Shown in pieces: positions 55,364 through 64,000 of a DNA stretch of 64,000 bases. This DNA comes from Dendrophyllia cribrosa (taxonomy: Eukaryota > Cnidaria > Anthozoa > Scleractinia > Dendrophylliidae). Position 1 is the first letter of the stretch; each line of letters begins with the position of its first letter. Below the pieces are notes generated by a model. The model did not search any database, was not told the origin of the DNA, and worked only from the letters and a program-made list of their open reading frames with translations. The stretch is from positions 28,599,798-28,663,797 of the forward strand of contig JAJLRJ010000010.1 in the NCBI GenBank assembly GCA_024195265.1, in the 5' to 3' direction. The translations under genes and the position numbers were made by a program.

Positions 55364-57452
55364 GGAAAGAGCAGGAAACGATTTCGGATAGAATCCAAAC
55401 ATATGATGCCCGATTAGGGACCATTTATTCTTTATCAAGTGGGTGACTATGTCAAGGTTTTTGGGAGGGCTATCGATTACTGCTTAAAGATATAAGGGGC
55501 CCATCCAAAACGTTTCTGTTCTGAAACATATTTTTAAAAATGGCTTGCGCAGTAATGTCACCGTTATTTTAATAATTAGCTGTTGTCTATTGTTTCTTAG
55601 GTAACTCACATTGATACTCACTCGACCTCTTAAAAACACCATTTTTAAAAATAATGTCTATTCTAGCCATCGAGTTTCTTCATAAAACATTTTTGCCATA
55701 TCGATGCTACGGCATGTGGCAATTTGTAAACACATAGTTAATACATCAGTGTATGATGTTTACCTTTAGACCATCTTTAACCATTTTTTTGTCAAACATT
55801 ATAGATGGGTGTTTGAGCCAGAATTTGATCAGTGGAGGCCAATTTGTCACTTCAGCAAAGGTTTTAGGGGACATTTTTCATTTCAGAGGGACAATAACTG
55901 TAAACCCAATGATAACCACCATTTTGAATTTTCCCTGAGACACAAACCATTAGCACACATGACGAATATATCTATCAGTTTGCAATGCATTGTAGGGCGA
56001 TTTTGAGTCACATGGCTTTTTCTAAATTTTCTCGATTTGAGAGAGAGCCTTTTACAGCGAAATCAACGGTACAAACAGCAAAAATTGTTTTCCTAATGTT
56101 TTTGGAATCAGACTTTCTTGTATCTTTAATTTTTTAAAGGGCATTTTCTGAACAGATGTTCAAGGGGACTGATTGTTCCCTTGTTCGTTTTTCTAAGGGA
56201 GAATGTAAATCGCAGTGCGGGATTGGCGCAATGGCGCGGCCTGGCTCAAACCCTGGGCATATTTTGTATTTTTATAGTCCTTAATTATTAAATACAGGAA
56301 AATGATTAGTATCCCTGTCTTGAGTAGCAAACCGCGAACAAAATGCAGGGAAATAACGACTTTACTTCTCCGCTAAACACTGACCAGCAAAAGATCCACA
56401 CTATAAGTGTTTACCGAGCTGACGGCTGTGTAGCCGCGCGAAAAACAAAGCCTCAAAGATGGCGGATGTCGTGTGGCGTCATACGCGCATGTTTTGCGAC
56501 GTCATACGCGCCCGCGAGCTAGCCCAATGCGTACGGCGGGCGGCGGCGGCGGGCAGACAACGCGCCCGCGAAACATTCCGCTAGCCATGACCAGGAAAAA
56601 TGACGGGCATAGGTTCTATGAGTATGGGGCTTCGCAGCGGGCCGAAGGCCAGCGAGTGCTCCGCTATAAAAACAGTTGTCTCTTTATGAAATGTTCCCTG
56701 ATATGCGCGCGCACATACTGGTGACGTAGGCTGCATGCAATACCGTAAAATCCCGGCCATAAGTCGATCCTTGGTAATGCTTTTGTGTTCTGTTGACGTA
56801 GTCAGCGAACACTATTGTTATCGGGCGAGGTGTTTTTGTCAATATAACAATAGAATTGTCAATCGCAACCAATCAAAGCGAAGAACTGACGTTCTCCATA
56901 CTCACTTTGAGAATTCATAACTCGAATAATATTCCATCGATTCACTTGAATTAAAAATTGAATGACGGCTAAAGAGTAAGCGATCAAGATTTCAGAATTT
57001 ATCTGCCACTAGAATTTAATTTTAGTCTGTCGAACCGGGAGCGATGAGAGGCGGCTGTATTCGCAGGCTACCAGTGCATCTGCTGAGCAGAAAATGCACT
57101 CAAATCGTTTATCAAATAGCATTTGCTCGTATGCTGCACAATTCACGCTATATCAGCAGAACACACGGCCCCAGTGAGGCCCTATTTTTTGGTTGGCAAG
57201 CAAAACGGTGTTCTGATAATGAATCATTGTTTTAGTCAAAATATAAACTTTGTGTTAAGAATTGCCTTTGATGAGCTTTGGTATATAATGCTCCTATCTA
57301 TATGTATCTTTGTAGGTGGCACAACTGCATGGATATATTTACAAACCTTAATTACACTTTCATGTACTGTCTTTTGTATTTTCCTTTAACTGGGATTTGA
57401 TACGAATGTCAGACATCTGTAATGAGTGGTAATCGAGCTGTTTTGAACATAC
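55364..57452. other. First-intron DNA with a CpG-rich island
   Basis: A GC-rich stretch at about 56400-56660 starts near AAGATGGCGGATGTCG and contains repeated CATACGCGC words and GGCGGCGGCGG. It could be a promoter or a MITE. The rest is AT-rich without a recognised gene. Confidence 0.4.
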
Positions 57453-57608
57453 CTCCTCCAAAGTTCCATTTGCTTTCTTTAGTTCTTCGATCCTTTGTTC
57501 TCGAGCGCTTTTCATACTGGAAACCGAGTCATCTCCGAATGAAGACACACTTAATAGCTGTTGAGGCTCGGGCTCAACACTTTCCAGCGGTCTTCCCTTA
57601 TGGGACAT
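57453..57608 (-). CDS. First coding exon of the GTPase-kinase gene
   Basis: ATG 57608 opens 52 codons to a GAG|GTATGT donor at 57453: MSHKGRPLESVEPEPQQLLS, a Ser/Asp stretch, then a charged helix (REQRIEELKKANGTLEE). Phase 0, matching the inverted exon at 54434, whose first residues continue the helix. The start is the first ATG of the open stretch. Confidence 0.7.
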
Positions 57609-58241
57609 CCGGGCACGAGATTAAGAAAATAATGTGCTTCGTCAGGGTATTTTTGTTAGTTTCCCGTTTTGCAAGCAGCTTTTTCATAGTGCGTGTTTCA
57701 TAGTTATTTCATAGTTTCCTTCGTTTATCCGCCTCAGGATCTTTTCACCGAATCGTCGATACTCGGTAGGATGTATTGTTTTTCATTTGTAGCACTTTCG
57801 AAGTTGTTGCTGTTCTTTTGCGGTTTCAATTTAGCCACCTTTGTAATCTTAGCGTTTGATTATTTGCAGAATAAAACGAGCAGATTTGTCAGATTTCTAC
57901 CTCGTCACGTTCCGGTCGACTTTTTGGAACAGGCTTCAACTAGAACGCCTGTTCAATAGCTTTAAATCATCCACAAGCTCTGCAATGTTTACCACCTCCG
58001 CCATTTTGATTTTCTACTCGTTGCGACACTCTAGTCAGACAAACTTCACGAGATTCCGTTACCATCCATCTTTCAATTGGTTTTCGACACTTATAATTAA
58101 AATACGCTTTGAACCTTGAGAATAATCTTACTAGTTTTACGAAACACAAACGTAAGGGTTCATGCAGCTTTTAAAAGTTCACTTTTCGAAACAGACTAGC
58201 GTATAATGTCAGTCTGGTAATCTGAGCAGCATTTGTTTTAA

Positions 58242-58302
58242 ACAGGAAGTCTGATGACCTTTATGTGGATTACAAAAACATAGGTCATCAAACTTCCTGT
58301 TC
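58242..58302. repeat. 61-bp hairpin bordered by TTAA
   Basis: ACAGGAAGTCTGATGACC and its near complement, with TTAA directly outside both ends. Possibly a tiny MITE. Confidence 0.55.
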
Positions 58303-58373
58303 TTAAACAATTTCTTTGCCGCTCTGCTTCTAAACTCAAGTTACGTAAATAGCTTTCTTTTGTTTTTTCTTAA

Positions 58374-58580
58374 CCCTTTCACTCCCAAGAGAACAAAAAA
58401 TCAAAATTAAAAAAAAAATCCGAAATTTCGTTTGTTAAAATATTGAAAAACAAATGGTACCATGCAAAAGTACTCGCGAAGAGGTTCCATTTGAATGGTC
58501 ACACCATAGGATTTCATCCACAGACTCAAAAGTTACAACTACCCTACATGTCCCCATAACTGACTCTGGAAGTGAAAGGG
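58374..58580. mobile_element. TTAA-flanked MITE (CCCTTTCACTCCC ends)
   Basis: CCCTTTCACTCCCAAGA and the complement GGAAGTGAAAGGG are the ends, with TTAA at 58370-58373 and 58581-58584. 207 bp, non-coding. Confidence 0.9.
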
Positions 58581-58860
58581 TTAAAACTAGTAACTAAAGA
58601 TTATTCTCAAGGCCTGGCAATCAGATCTTAAAATAACGTCGAAAACCAACGATGGGTGCTAATGGCACCCATGAAGCTTGTCACTTGGATTGTGATCGCA
58701 ACAGTTAGAAAAATCCAAATACCGCAGGCAAGTTTGGGAAAAATTGCAGAGCTTGTGGATGATTTGTAGCTATTAAAGGTGTCTTCAATCGGAGATGGCT
58801 CGGTTTCCAGCATGGAAAAGGCTCGAAAACAATAAATCGAACTAAAGGACACAAATTAAA

Positions 58861-59092
58861 CTCTGGAGGAAGAATATGTGTTCACAATGATTTTCTCCCT
58901 ACGTTGAAATGCCTGAACATCCAACCATCAAACAGTGTTGCTTGTTTAGAATGTAGCACGTAAGCGAAGCGAATCAGAACGTAAATGTTTGTTTCCTTGC
59001 TCGATGAACTGTAGTATATTGTCACTGCTGGTTGTGTTTAAAGGGGAAAATGTATGGAAGGCCAAATGGTGCAAAATTCAAGAACTCTAATT
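58861..59092. other. Spacer without recognised gene
   Basis: Nothing recognisable. Confidence 0.35.
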
Positions 59093-60562
59093 TGATCACA
59101 TTCAAGGATAACGATCACATTCAAGGATGACGATCACATTCAACAACCATATTCACATTCAACATATCTAAATTAATCAATTTCAACAGTCATCTCGATC
59201 ACATTCAAGGTCACACATCACATTCAACAAGCACATTCACATTCAACATATGTAAATTATCAATCACATTCAACAGACATCTCGATCACATTCAAGAACA
59301 TTATTTAAATGTCAACATATCCCATAATGTTTTGCACTACTGTCGACGCAAAATAGACAGGCTGAACACGACTCCCACTCGCCTTTAAATCACAGCTATG
59401 AATTTGTTCTCTTCAATTATATTGACCTTTTGATCTCGGCGGATCTCAAATTGATAGGCGGGAGGATTTCATGCTGTCCAGGGCCGTTAAAATTATATTA
59501 TTCTTTATGCATTGTTCAGTGCTAGCACAATTGGCATACATTGCGGTTTCTTTGGCTCACTTTTGTTGCAAGATAAATACTCAGTATCGGCTAAAGTTCA
59601 TCATCGCTTTGAAAGCGCTAGGATTGTTAAATTTCTCAGGCTGTGATTTAGTGTCTTGCAACAAAAGTGAGCCGAAGAAACCGCAATGCCAATAGAGCTT
59701 GCACCGTACAACGGCATATAAAATAAATAATATAATTCTTTTAACGGCTCTGGACAGCATGAAATCCTCCTATCAATATGAGAGATATAAATACGCGGAG
59801 ATCAAAAGGTCAATGTCATGGAAGAGAACAAACTCATAGCTACTAGCTGTGAGCTAAAGGCGCAAATCTCTCAGACATCTCACTGGGAAAGCTTCATGCT
59901 GTTACTAACATGGTATGTAGATACCAGTGTTACAATCATTCACTAAAAGTTTCAGGTTTTAACGATGTTTTGCTTCCGATTTGGAAAGGTCACGCAATTC
60001 GTCACGCTATTTCAGATAAGCCGTGAAAATAAACAAAATTGAACCAGTTGAAAGTTATTTTTGCATCATACATGCTTATAAGCCGATTTAATGGAACTTA
60101 TAGTGAATCCAATCTTTTGTGATGGGATTTTTGTGTAATTGGCCGTCATCTTGGTGTAAGTGGTAAAAAGGCCAAGATAGCCGCTCAATACAATGTCTAA
60201 TATTCGTCCGCCTTTAACTCTTGAACGAAATGCTCTGGCGCTTCAAAATTTGGCCCAGATGTGTAGTTTTAAACCCTCTACAATTCCATAAACATTTTGG
60301 AATCGAAATCTGTCTTTCAATGCTTCCGGAATTTTGATATGAAGTGCAAGCCAAGAATGATTTTTAAGCCACTGGCTACGTCGACAGTAGCGCAAATCAT
60401 TATGGGATATGTTGACATTTAAAAAGTGTTCTTGAATGTGATCGAGACGTGTCTGTTGAATGTGATTGATAATTTACATGTGTTGAATGTAAATGTGCTT
60501 GTTGAACGTGATGTGTGACCTTGAATGTGATCGAGATGACTGTTGAAATTGATTAATTAACT
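59093..60562. mobile_element. Foldback element with GATCACATTCAA repeats in its arms
   Basis: Left arm 59093-59346 and right arm 60378-60562 are inverted and consist largely of GATCACATTCAA/CACATTCAACA words in a fixed order. Both end at a CCCATAATG word and a GTCGAC site. A second palindrome (below) sits in the left half. The 59870-60370 part is AT-rich without a gene. Confidence 0.82.
59398..59852. mobile_element. Nested palindromic element
   Basis: Arms 59398-59588 and 59655-59852 are inverted, sharing CAGAGCCGTTAAAA-type, GGCTCACTTTTGTTGCAAGA and GACCTTTTGATCTC words. The centre is near 59610-59640. Confidence 0.82.
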
Positions 60563-60573
60563 GGCTCGTCGCT

Positions 60574-60650
60574 CTGCGACGAGTCAGTTCTTAAAATACC
60601 CTTTTTTTTAACTGGCGACGAGTCAGTTCTTAAAATGCCCTTTTTTTTTT
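60574..60650. repeat. Short tandem duplication
   Basis: CGACGAGTCAGTTCTTAAAA occurs at about 60579 and again at about 60617, each followed by a CCCTTTTTTT run. Confidence 0.85.
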
Positions 60651-60657
60651 TTTTTTT

Positions 60658-61600
60658 TCTGTCGTGTCACCTGCCCCGGGAATCGCTTTTGCTGCGGCCA
60701 ACGCCGTACCTAGTTTACTTCCGGTTTCCAGAAATGACGTAACCTGTGATGTCACCAAAACGACGTCACGGCAGCGTCACGCGGTCACGCCGTAACGCCG
60801 CGAACCCCAACCCACACTACAGTAACCTTTGCCTTCAAGTCAACCTTATATTAGGCAAAGACGAATCGGTGGCTTACTTGTGGTAGCGTTTTCTTATAAA
60901 AGCAATTTGAAATAGAAACGTGATGTACATAGATGCGTATTACGTGTAAGAGATAATTCTTGGGAACATGCGGGTTCTCATTGTCTTGTTGCTTTAGAAA
61001 AATTGCTGCTTTTGTTATGATACATTAAAATATATGACAAATGTTTCTTACGCGTGCGCATGTTTATCACGCAAAAGAAAGATTTTGTTGGGGGGAGGGG
61101 TGCGTGACTCGTTCCAGACCTTCCTCTGCTCGATTGATGGTGCAAGAGTTTATACAAACGAGTTGCTTTATACTTTCGTTGATCGTTATAAAAGCAAGCG
61201 ATATCGTTCGTTTGCTGTTGTAAAACAAAACGATACTGTAACAAGACTCGGCTGTTGGATTTGTGAGACATCGATGGTTAGTTTGATGCATCTGCTGTGA
61301 CATTCATCGATCGCTTCACTTTGACAATTTTGGTTAGATATTCTGCAAGGTAAGCGCTTGTCTGCAGCCGTTGTGAGTTTCAAACTACAACCATATGTTT
61401 TCCACATTTTTTTTCGTTTTAGGAGACGTCTAGGAGGAAGTCACGATCATTTAAGGGAAATGGCTTTGCTTTGCGATTGATATCCTTTGTATATCGCTAC
61501 CGTGTGTGATTTTGCGTGTTTTCATAAGTAGTATAGCGAAGGGTATAACCAATAATAAAGCAACTATAGTTCAAATATTTACCGTTCTAAGTTTCAAGCC
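60658..61600. repeat. Longer copy of a dispersed repeat
   Basis: It starts CTGTCGTGTCACCTGCCCCG, rich in GTCACG words to about 60790. An AT-rich body follows, ending with the CAACTATAGTTCAAATATTT block at about 61560. The ends, but not the body, recur at 63109-63240. Several ORFs of 60-88 codons at 61034-61407 overlap on both strands with no recognisable product. Confidence 0.6.
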
Positions 61601-62143
61601 ACGAATCTTTCAGTTTATTTTGCGTGGTCCGGATCCGGGGTCAAAACAACTTTCAGAACTTTTCGTTTTGCTGGAACTATTTCCGTCATAATCATAATAA
61701 ATTTTTGATGAAACTTATAAATTTAATTAACGACAGAAGTGATAATTTAGGAGGAGAGAAACAAATTTATCCCTTTGAAATATATTATTTCAGTTGAGGT
61801 AAAAATGTTTCAATTTGCATAATGTCAAAAGTAATTTGAAACCTTTCCAGTAACGCATATTAAACGCAGAGATTCCATAAAACATCTCGCAATCAGACAC
61901 ACGAAAATATATCTAGTTTTTATTCCTCTGTATCCGAAACACAGAAAAGAAAATTAAATGAAAAAGTGATCGCTTTAAGGTTCGCCCGAGAAACATTCAC
62001 TAGCGCCAGCGAAACTCGCAAGACACGTGCATTGTTTACATCTTCTCCGACGGCGGTGAATTTTCAGTTGGCTGTTCTGTTCCTTCAACTTCACGAAATA
62101 AAAATTCATGAAAGGCAAAAATCCGAAAGAAGTGAAATTAATT
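61601..62143. other. Spacer without recognised gene
   Basis: Nothing recognisable except AT-rich DNA. Confidence 0.35.
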
Positions 62144-62515
62144 GGGATTCCTTGTAGTAGGTGATTTTAAGGATTTTAAAGCGAAAAAAATATACAAAGT
62201 TCTAAACTTATGTTTTTGCTAACAGTACAGAGCCGATCAGAGAAAAAATATAGACTTGAAATAATTGTAGCCTGCAAAGGGATGGACAATTTTATATTTG
62301 TTGGCGGGGAGGGGGGGTAGCGAGCGTGTTGGGCAATTTTTCTGATAATGACTTTTTGTTCCGTCTTGATGTTGTACAATAATTTTTTTTCGGGATTGTT
62401 CAATTCCATACCCTTTTTCCTTTAGCTTGCTGTGCATTCCTTTTTTTCTTTACTTTTGCTGTGCAGGAATTTTTTTTCTTTACTTTTGCTGTGCAGGAAT
62501 TTTTTTTTTGGTAAT
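62144..62515. repeat. 430-bp unit, copy 1 (most diverged)
   Basis: GATTCCTTGTAGTAGGTGAT, then AAGCGAAAAAAATATACAAA, GAGCCGATCAGAG, a G-rich stretch and TTGGGCAATTTTTCTGAT. It ends in a doubled TTTACTTTTGCTGTGCAGGA segment. Same order as the two later copies. Confidence 0.88.
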
Positions 62516-62520
62516 TGCCC

Positions 62521-62995
62521 CATCACCGATTCTCCAAAATGCCTGTGTTTAAACAATCCTGATTCCTTGTAGTAGGTGGTTTCAATGATTTTAAAGCGAA
62601 AAAAATATACAAAGTTCTAAATTTATGTTTTTTCTAACAGTACCGAGCCGATCAGAGAAAAAAATATAGACCTGAAACTGTAGCCTACTAAAGGGGGTGT
62701 GGGGTGGGGGGTGGGGGCAGGTGGCGGTGTTGGGCAATTTTTCTGATCATGAATTTTTTTTCCGTCTTGATGTTGTGCAAGAATTTTTTTCGGGATTGCT
62801 TCATACCTTTTTTTCCTTTCGCTCGCTGTGCATTATTTTTTTTTCTTTACTTTTGCTGTGCAGGAATTTGTTTTTAGTAACTGCCCAACCCCCCCCCCCC
62901 CCCCCCCCCCCCCCCTCTTAACAATAAAATGGTCCGTCCCTAAGGAGTGCTTGAAGCGGGCTGTGGAATGTAAATGTGGACTGGACTGTGCATAT
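62521..62995. repeat. 430-bp unit, copy 2
   Basis: Preceded by CACCGATTCTCCAAAATGCC, as in copy 3. Internal G run (62697-62725) and C run (about 62889-62914). Ends with AAATGGTCCGTCCCTAAGGA and TGGACTGGACTGTGCATATT. The Pro-rich ORF is a by-product. Confidence 0.9.
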
Positions 62996-63108
62996 TGATA
63001 GATTCTAGATTGTATATTGTGGCTTGCTAATATAAAACTCTAAAGTGAAAACCAGGTGGAAACTGAGGCCAAACGAGCCAGTTTCGAAGCCCATCGGGCT
63101 CCTTGTTT

Positions 63109-63240
63109 TCTGTCGTGTCACCTGCCCCGGGAATCGCTTTTGCTGCGGCCAACACGGTACCTAGTTTACTTCCGGTTTTCAGAAATGGCGTAATCAGTGA
63201 TGTCAGCAACTATAATTCAAATATTTACCGTTCTAATTTC
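63109..63240. repeat. Internally deleted copy of the 60658 repeat
   Basis: CTGTCGTGTCACCTGCCCCG through TGATGTCA, then directly CAACTATAATTCAAATATTT. In the longer copy these blocks are about 800 bp apart. Confidence 0.8.
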
Positions 63241-63519
63241 GACGGAATTGTTAAAAATTAAATCTCTGTGATTTTCGTATGTGATCTATTTCTGGTAAAA
63301 GGAAAGCGGGTTGAATTTTTCTAACCAAATCAATTGTCAAACTGTCGAGTTTAGATCGAATAAATCGTTGAATATAACACGTCCCGGCACGTCACAGAAC
63401 TGTCGAGTAAACAATTCTCAAGCATTACTCCGTGCAGTCACGTTCAAATTCCACACATCTCGTATTCATGTCACGCTATTTGATCGATCGTGTTGATATT
63501 GTTAATTTATTCGAAACCC

Positions 63520-64000
63520 CATCACCGATTCTCCAAAATGCCTGTGTTTAAACAATCCTGATTCCTTGTAGTAGGTGGTTTCAAGGATTTTAAAGCGAAA
63601 AAAATATACAAAGTTCTAAACTTATGTTTTTTCTAACAGTACCGAGCCGATCAGAGAAAAAATATAGACCTGAAACTGTAGCCTACTAAAGGGGGGTGTG
63701 GGGTGGGGGGGTGGGGGCAGGTGGCGGTGTTGGGCAATTTTTCTGATCATGATTTTTTTTTCCGTCTTGATGTTGTGCAAGAATTTTTTTCGGGATTGCT
63801 CCATACCTTTTTTCCTTTCGCTCGCTGTGCATTATTTCTTTCTTTACTTTTGCTGTGCAGGAATTTGTTTTTAGTATTTGCCCACCCCCCACCCCCCCCC
63901 TTAACAATAAAATGGTCCGTCCCTAAGGAGTGCTTGAAACGGGCTGTGGAATGAAAATGAAATGTGGACTGGACTGTGCATATTGGTAGATTCTACAATC
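63520..64000. repeat. 430-bp unit, copy 3, running off the window
   Basis: Nearly identical to copy 2 in the same orientation, including the leading CACCGATTCTCCAAAATGCC and the trailing CCGTCCCTAAGGAGTGCTTG. The unit 63241-63519 between them is not repeated and has no recognised gene. Confidence 0.9.

Larger units (their letters stand above)
24742..57608 (-). pseudogene. Split GTPase-kinase gene, DSTYK-like, rearranged
   Basis: Eight minus-strand exons with GT-AG borders and mutually consistent phases (57453-57608, 52867-53138, 47971-48111, 45704-46050, 36292-37476, 34558-34831, 24742-25125, plus one inverted on the plus strand at 54434-54630) make a product of about 980 aa. Order: charged N-terminus, dynamin-like GTPase motifs, coiled-coil and hydrophobic middle, C-terminal kinase. 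This layout resembles the proteins called dual serine/threonine and tyrosine protein kinase-like in corals; the name is tentative. Damage: the exon before the P-loop is inverted and has a frameshift, an in-frame TGA lies at 36762-36764, and the kinase lysine codon reads Gln. Introns total over 30 kb and are full of repeats. A polymorphism or assembly error could explain single faults, but three independent ones favour a decaying copy. Confidence 0.7.
57890..58860. repeat. Diverged inverted repeat around two small elements
   Basis: ATCATCCACAAGCTCTGCAA at about 57967 returns as TTGCAGAGCTTGTGGATGAT at about 58745. GATTATTCTCAAGG pairs across the middle (about 58117 and 58597). The arms are about 230 bp, moderately diverged. 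Inside are a hairpin (58242-58302) and a MITE (58374-58580). The DNA from 57609 to 57889 upstream of the gene has no clear promoter motif. Confidence 0.7.

Noticed and set aside
61034..61407. Cluster of overlapping ORFs on both strands
   Set aside because: All are short, overlap each other and lie in a repeat.

Overview
This is animal nuclear DNA, most likely from an anthozoan cnidarian (a stony coral or close relative). The evidence is AT-rich sequence with GT-AG introns, short exons in long introns, dense nested non-autonomous DNA transposons (MITEs), a Penelope-like element with a hammerhead ribozyme, a Polinton/Maverick-type DNA polymerase relic, and multicopy-type helicase and kinase fragments of the kind common in coral assemblies. 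The species cannot be fixed from sequence alone. There are no bacterial operons, CRISPR arrays, rRNA genes or intact tRNA genes.

Layout. 1-1760: low-complexity DNA, an inverted-repeat segment and a 43-bp minisatellite. 1764-6465: a Polinton/Maverick-like remnant, with a small helix-turn-helix plus membrane-anchor ORF (+) converging on a frameshifted family B DNA polymerase (-). 6625-7522: the 3' end of a Penelope-like retroelement (-) with GIY-YIG domain, hammerhead ribozyme and a local inverted duplication. 7527-11286: a 3.8-kb terminal-inverted-repeat element. 11287-15135: a decayed long ORF of an unrecognised family (-). 15529-16140: a foldback element carrying a TA-flanked MITE. 16150-18778: a small acidic ORF (-), a divergent decayed gene with two SAM-like units resembling the ACK/TNK N-terminus (+), a minisatellite-bearing MITE, and an intact 322-aa acidic-tail ORF (+). 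19588-24154: several MITEs, including a 2.2-kb TTAA element inserted in a smaller MITE.

24742-57608 is dominated by one split gene on the minus strand: an N-terminal dynamin-like GTPase region fused to a C-terminal protein kinase, DSTYK-like. Eight minus-strand exons have matching splice phases, but one exon (54434-54630) lies inverted on the plus strand with a frameshift, one exon has an in-frame stop, and the kinase lysine is replaced by glutamine. I read it as a rearranged, probably decaying copy. Its introns are packed with repeats: a RecQ-helicase exon inside a TIR element (26707-27968), a 1-kb-armed inverted repeat (28666-32155), a foldback element with 7-bp minisatellites (32216-34095), LINE fragments on both strands, hAT-like and TTAA MITEs, and a tRNA-like SINE.

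57609-64000 holds no convincing gene. It contains inverted repeats, a TTAA MITE, a nested foldback element with GATCACATTCAA-type repeats (59093-60562), a repeat with an internally deleted relative (60658 and 63109), and a 430-bp unit present three times (62144-64000).

Main themes: TTAA-flanked non-autonomous elements recur at least seven times, and three foldback elements carry tandem repeats in their arms. The apparent captured gene pieces (RecQ exon, polymerase, kinase) are all broken.
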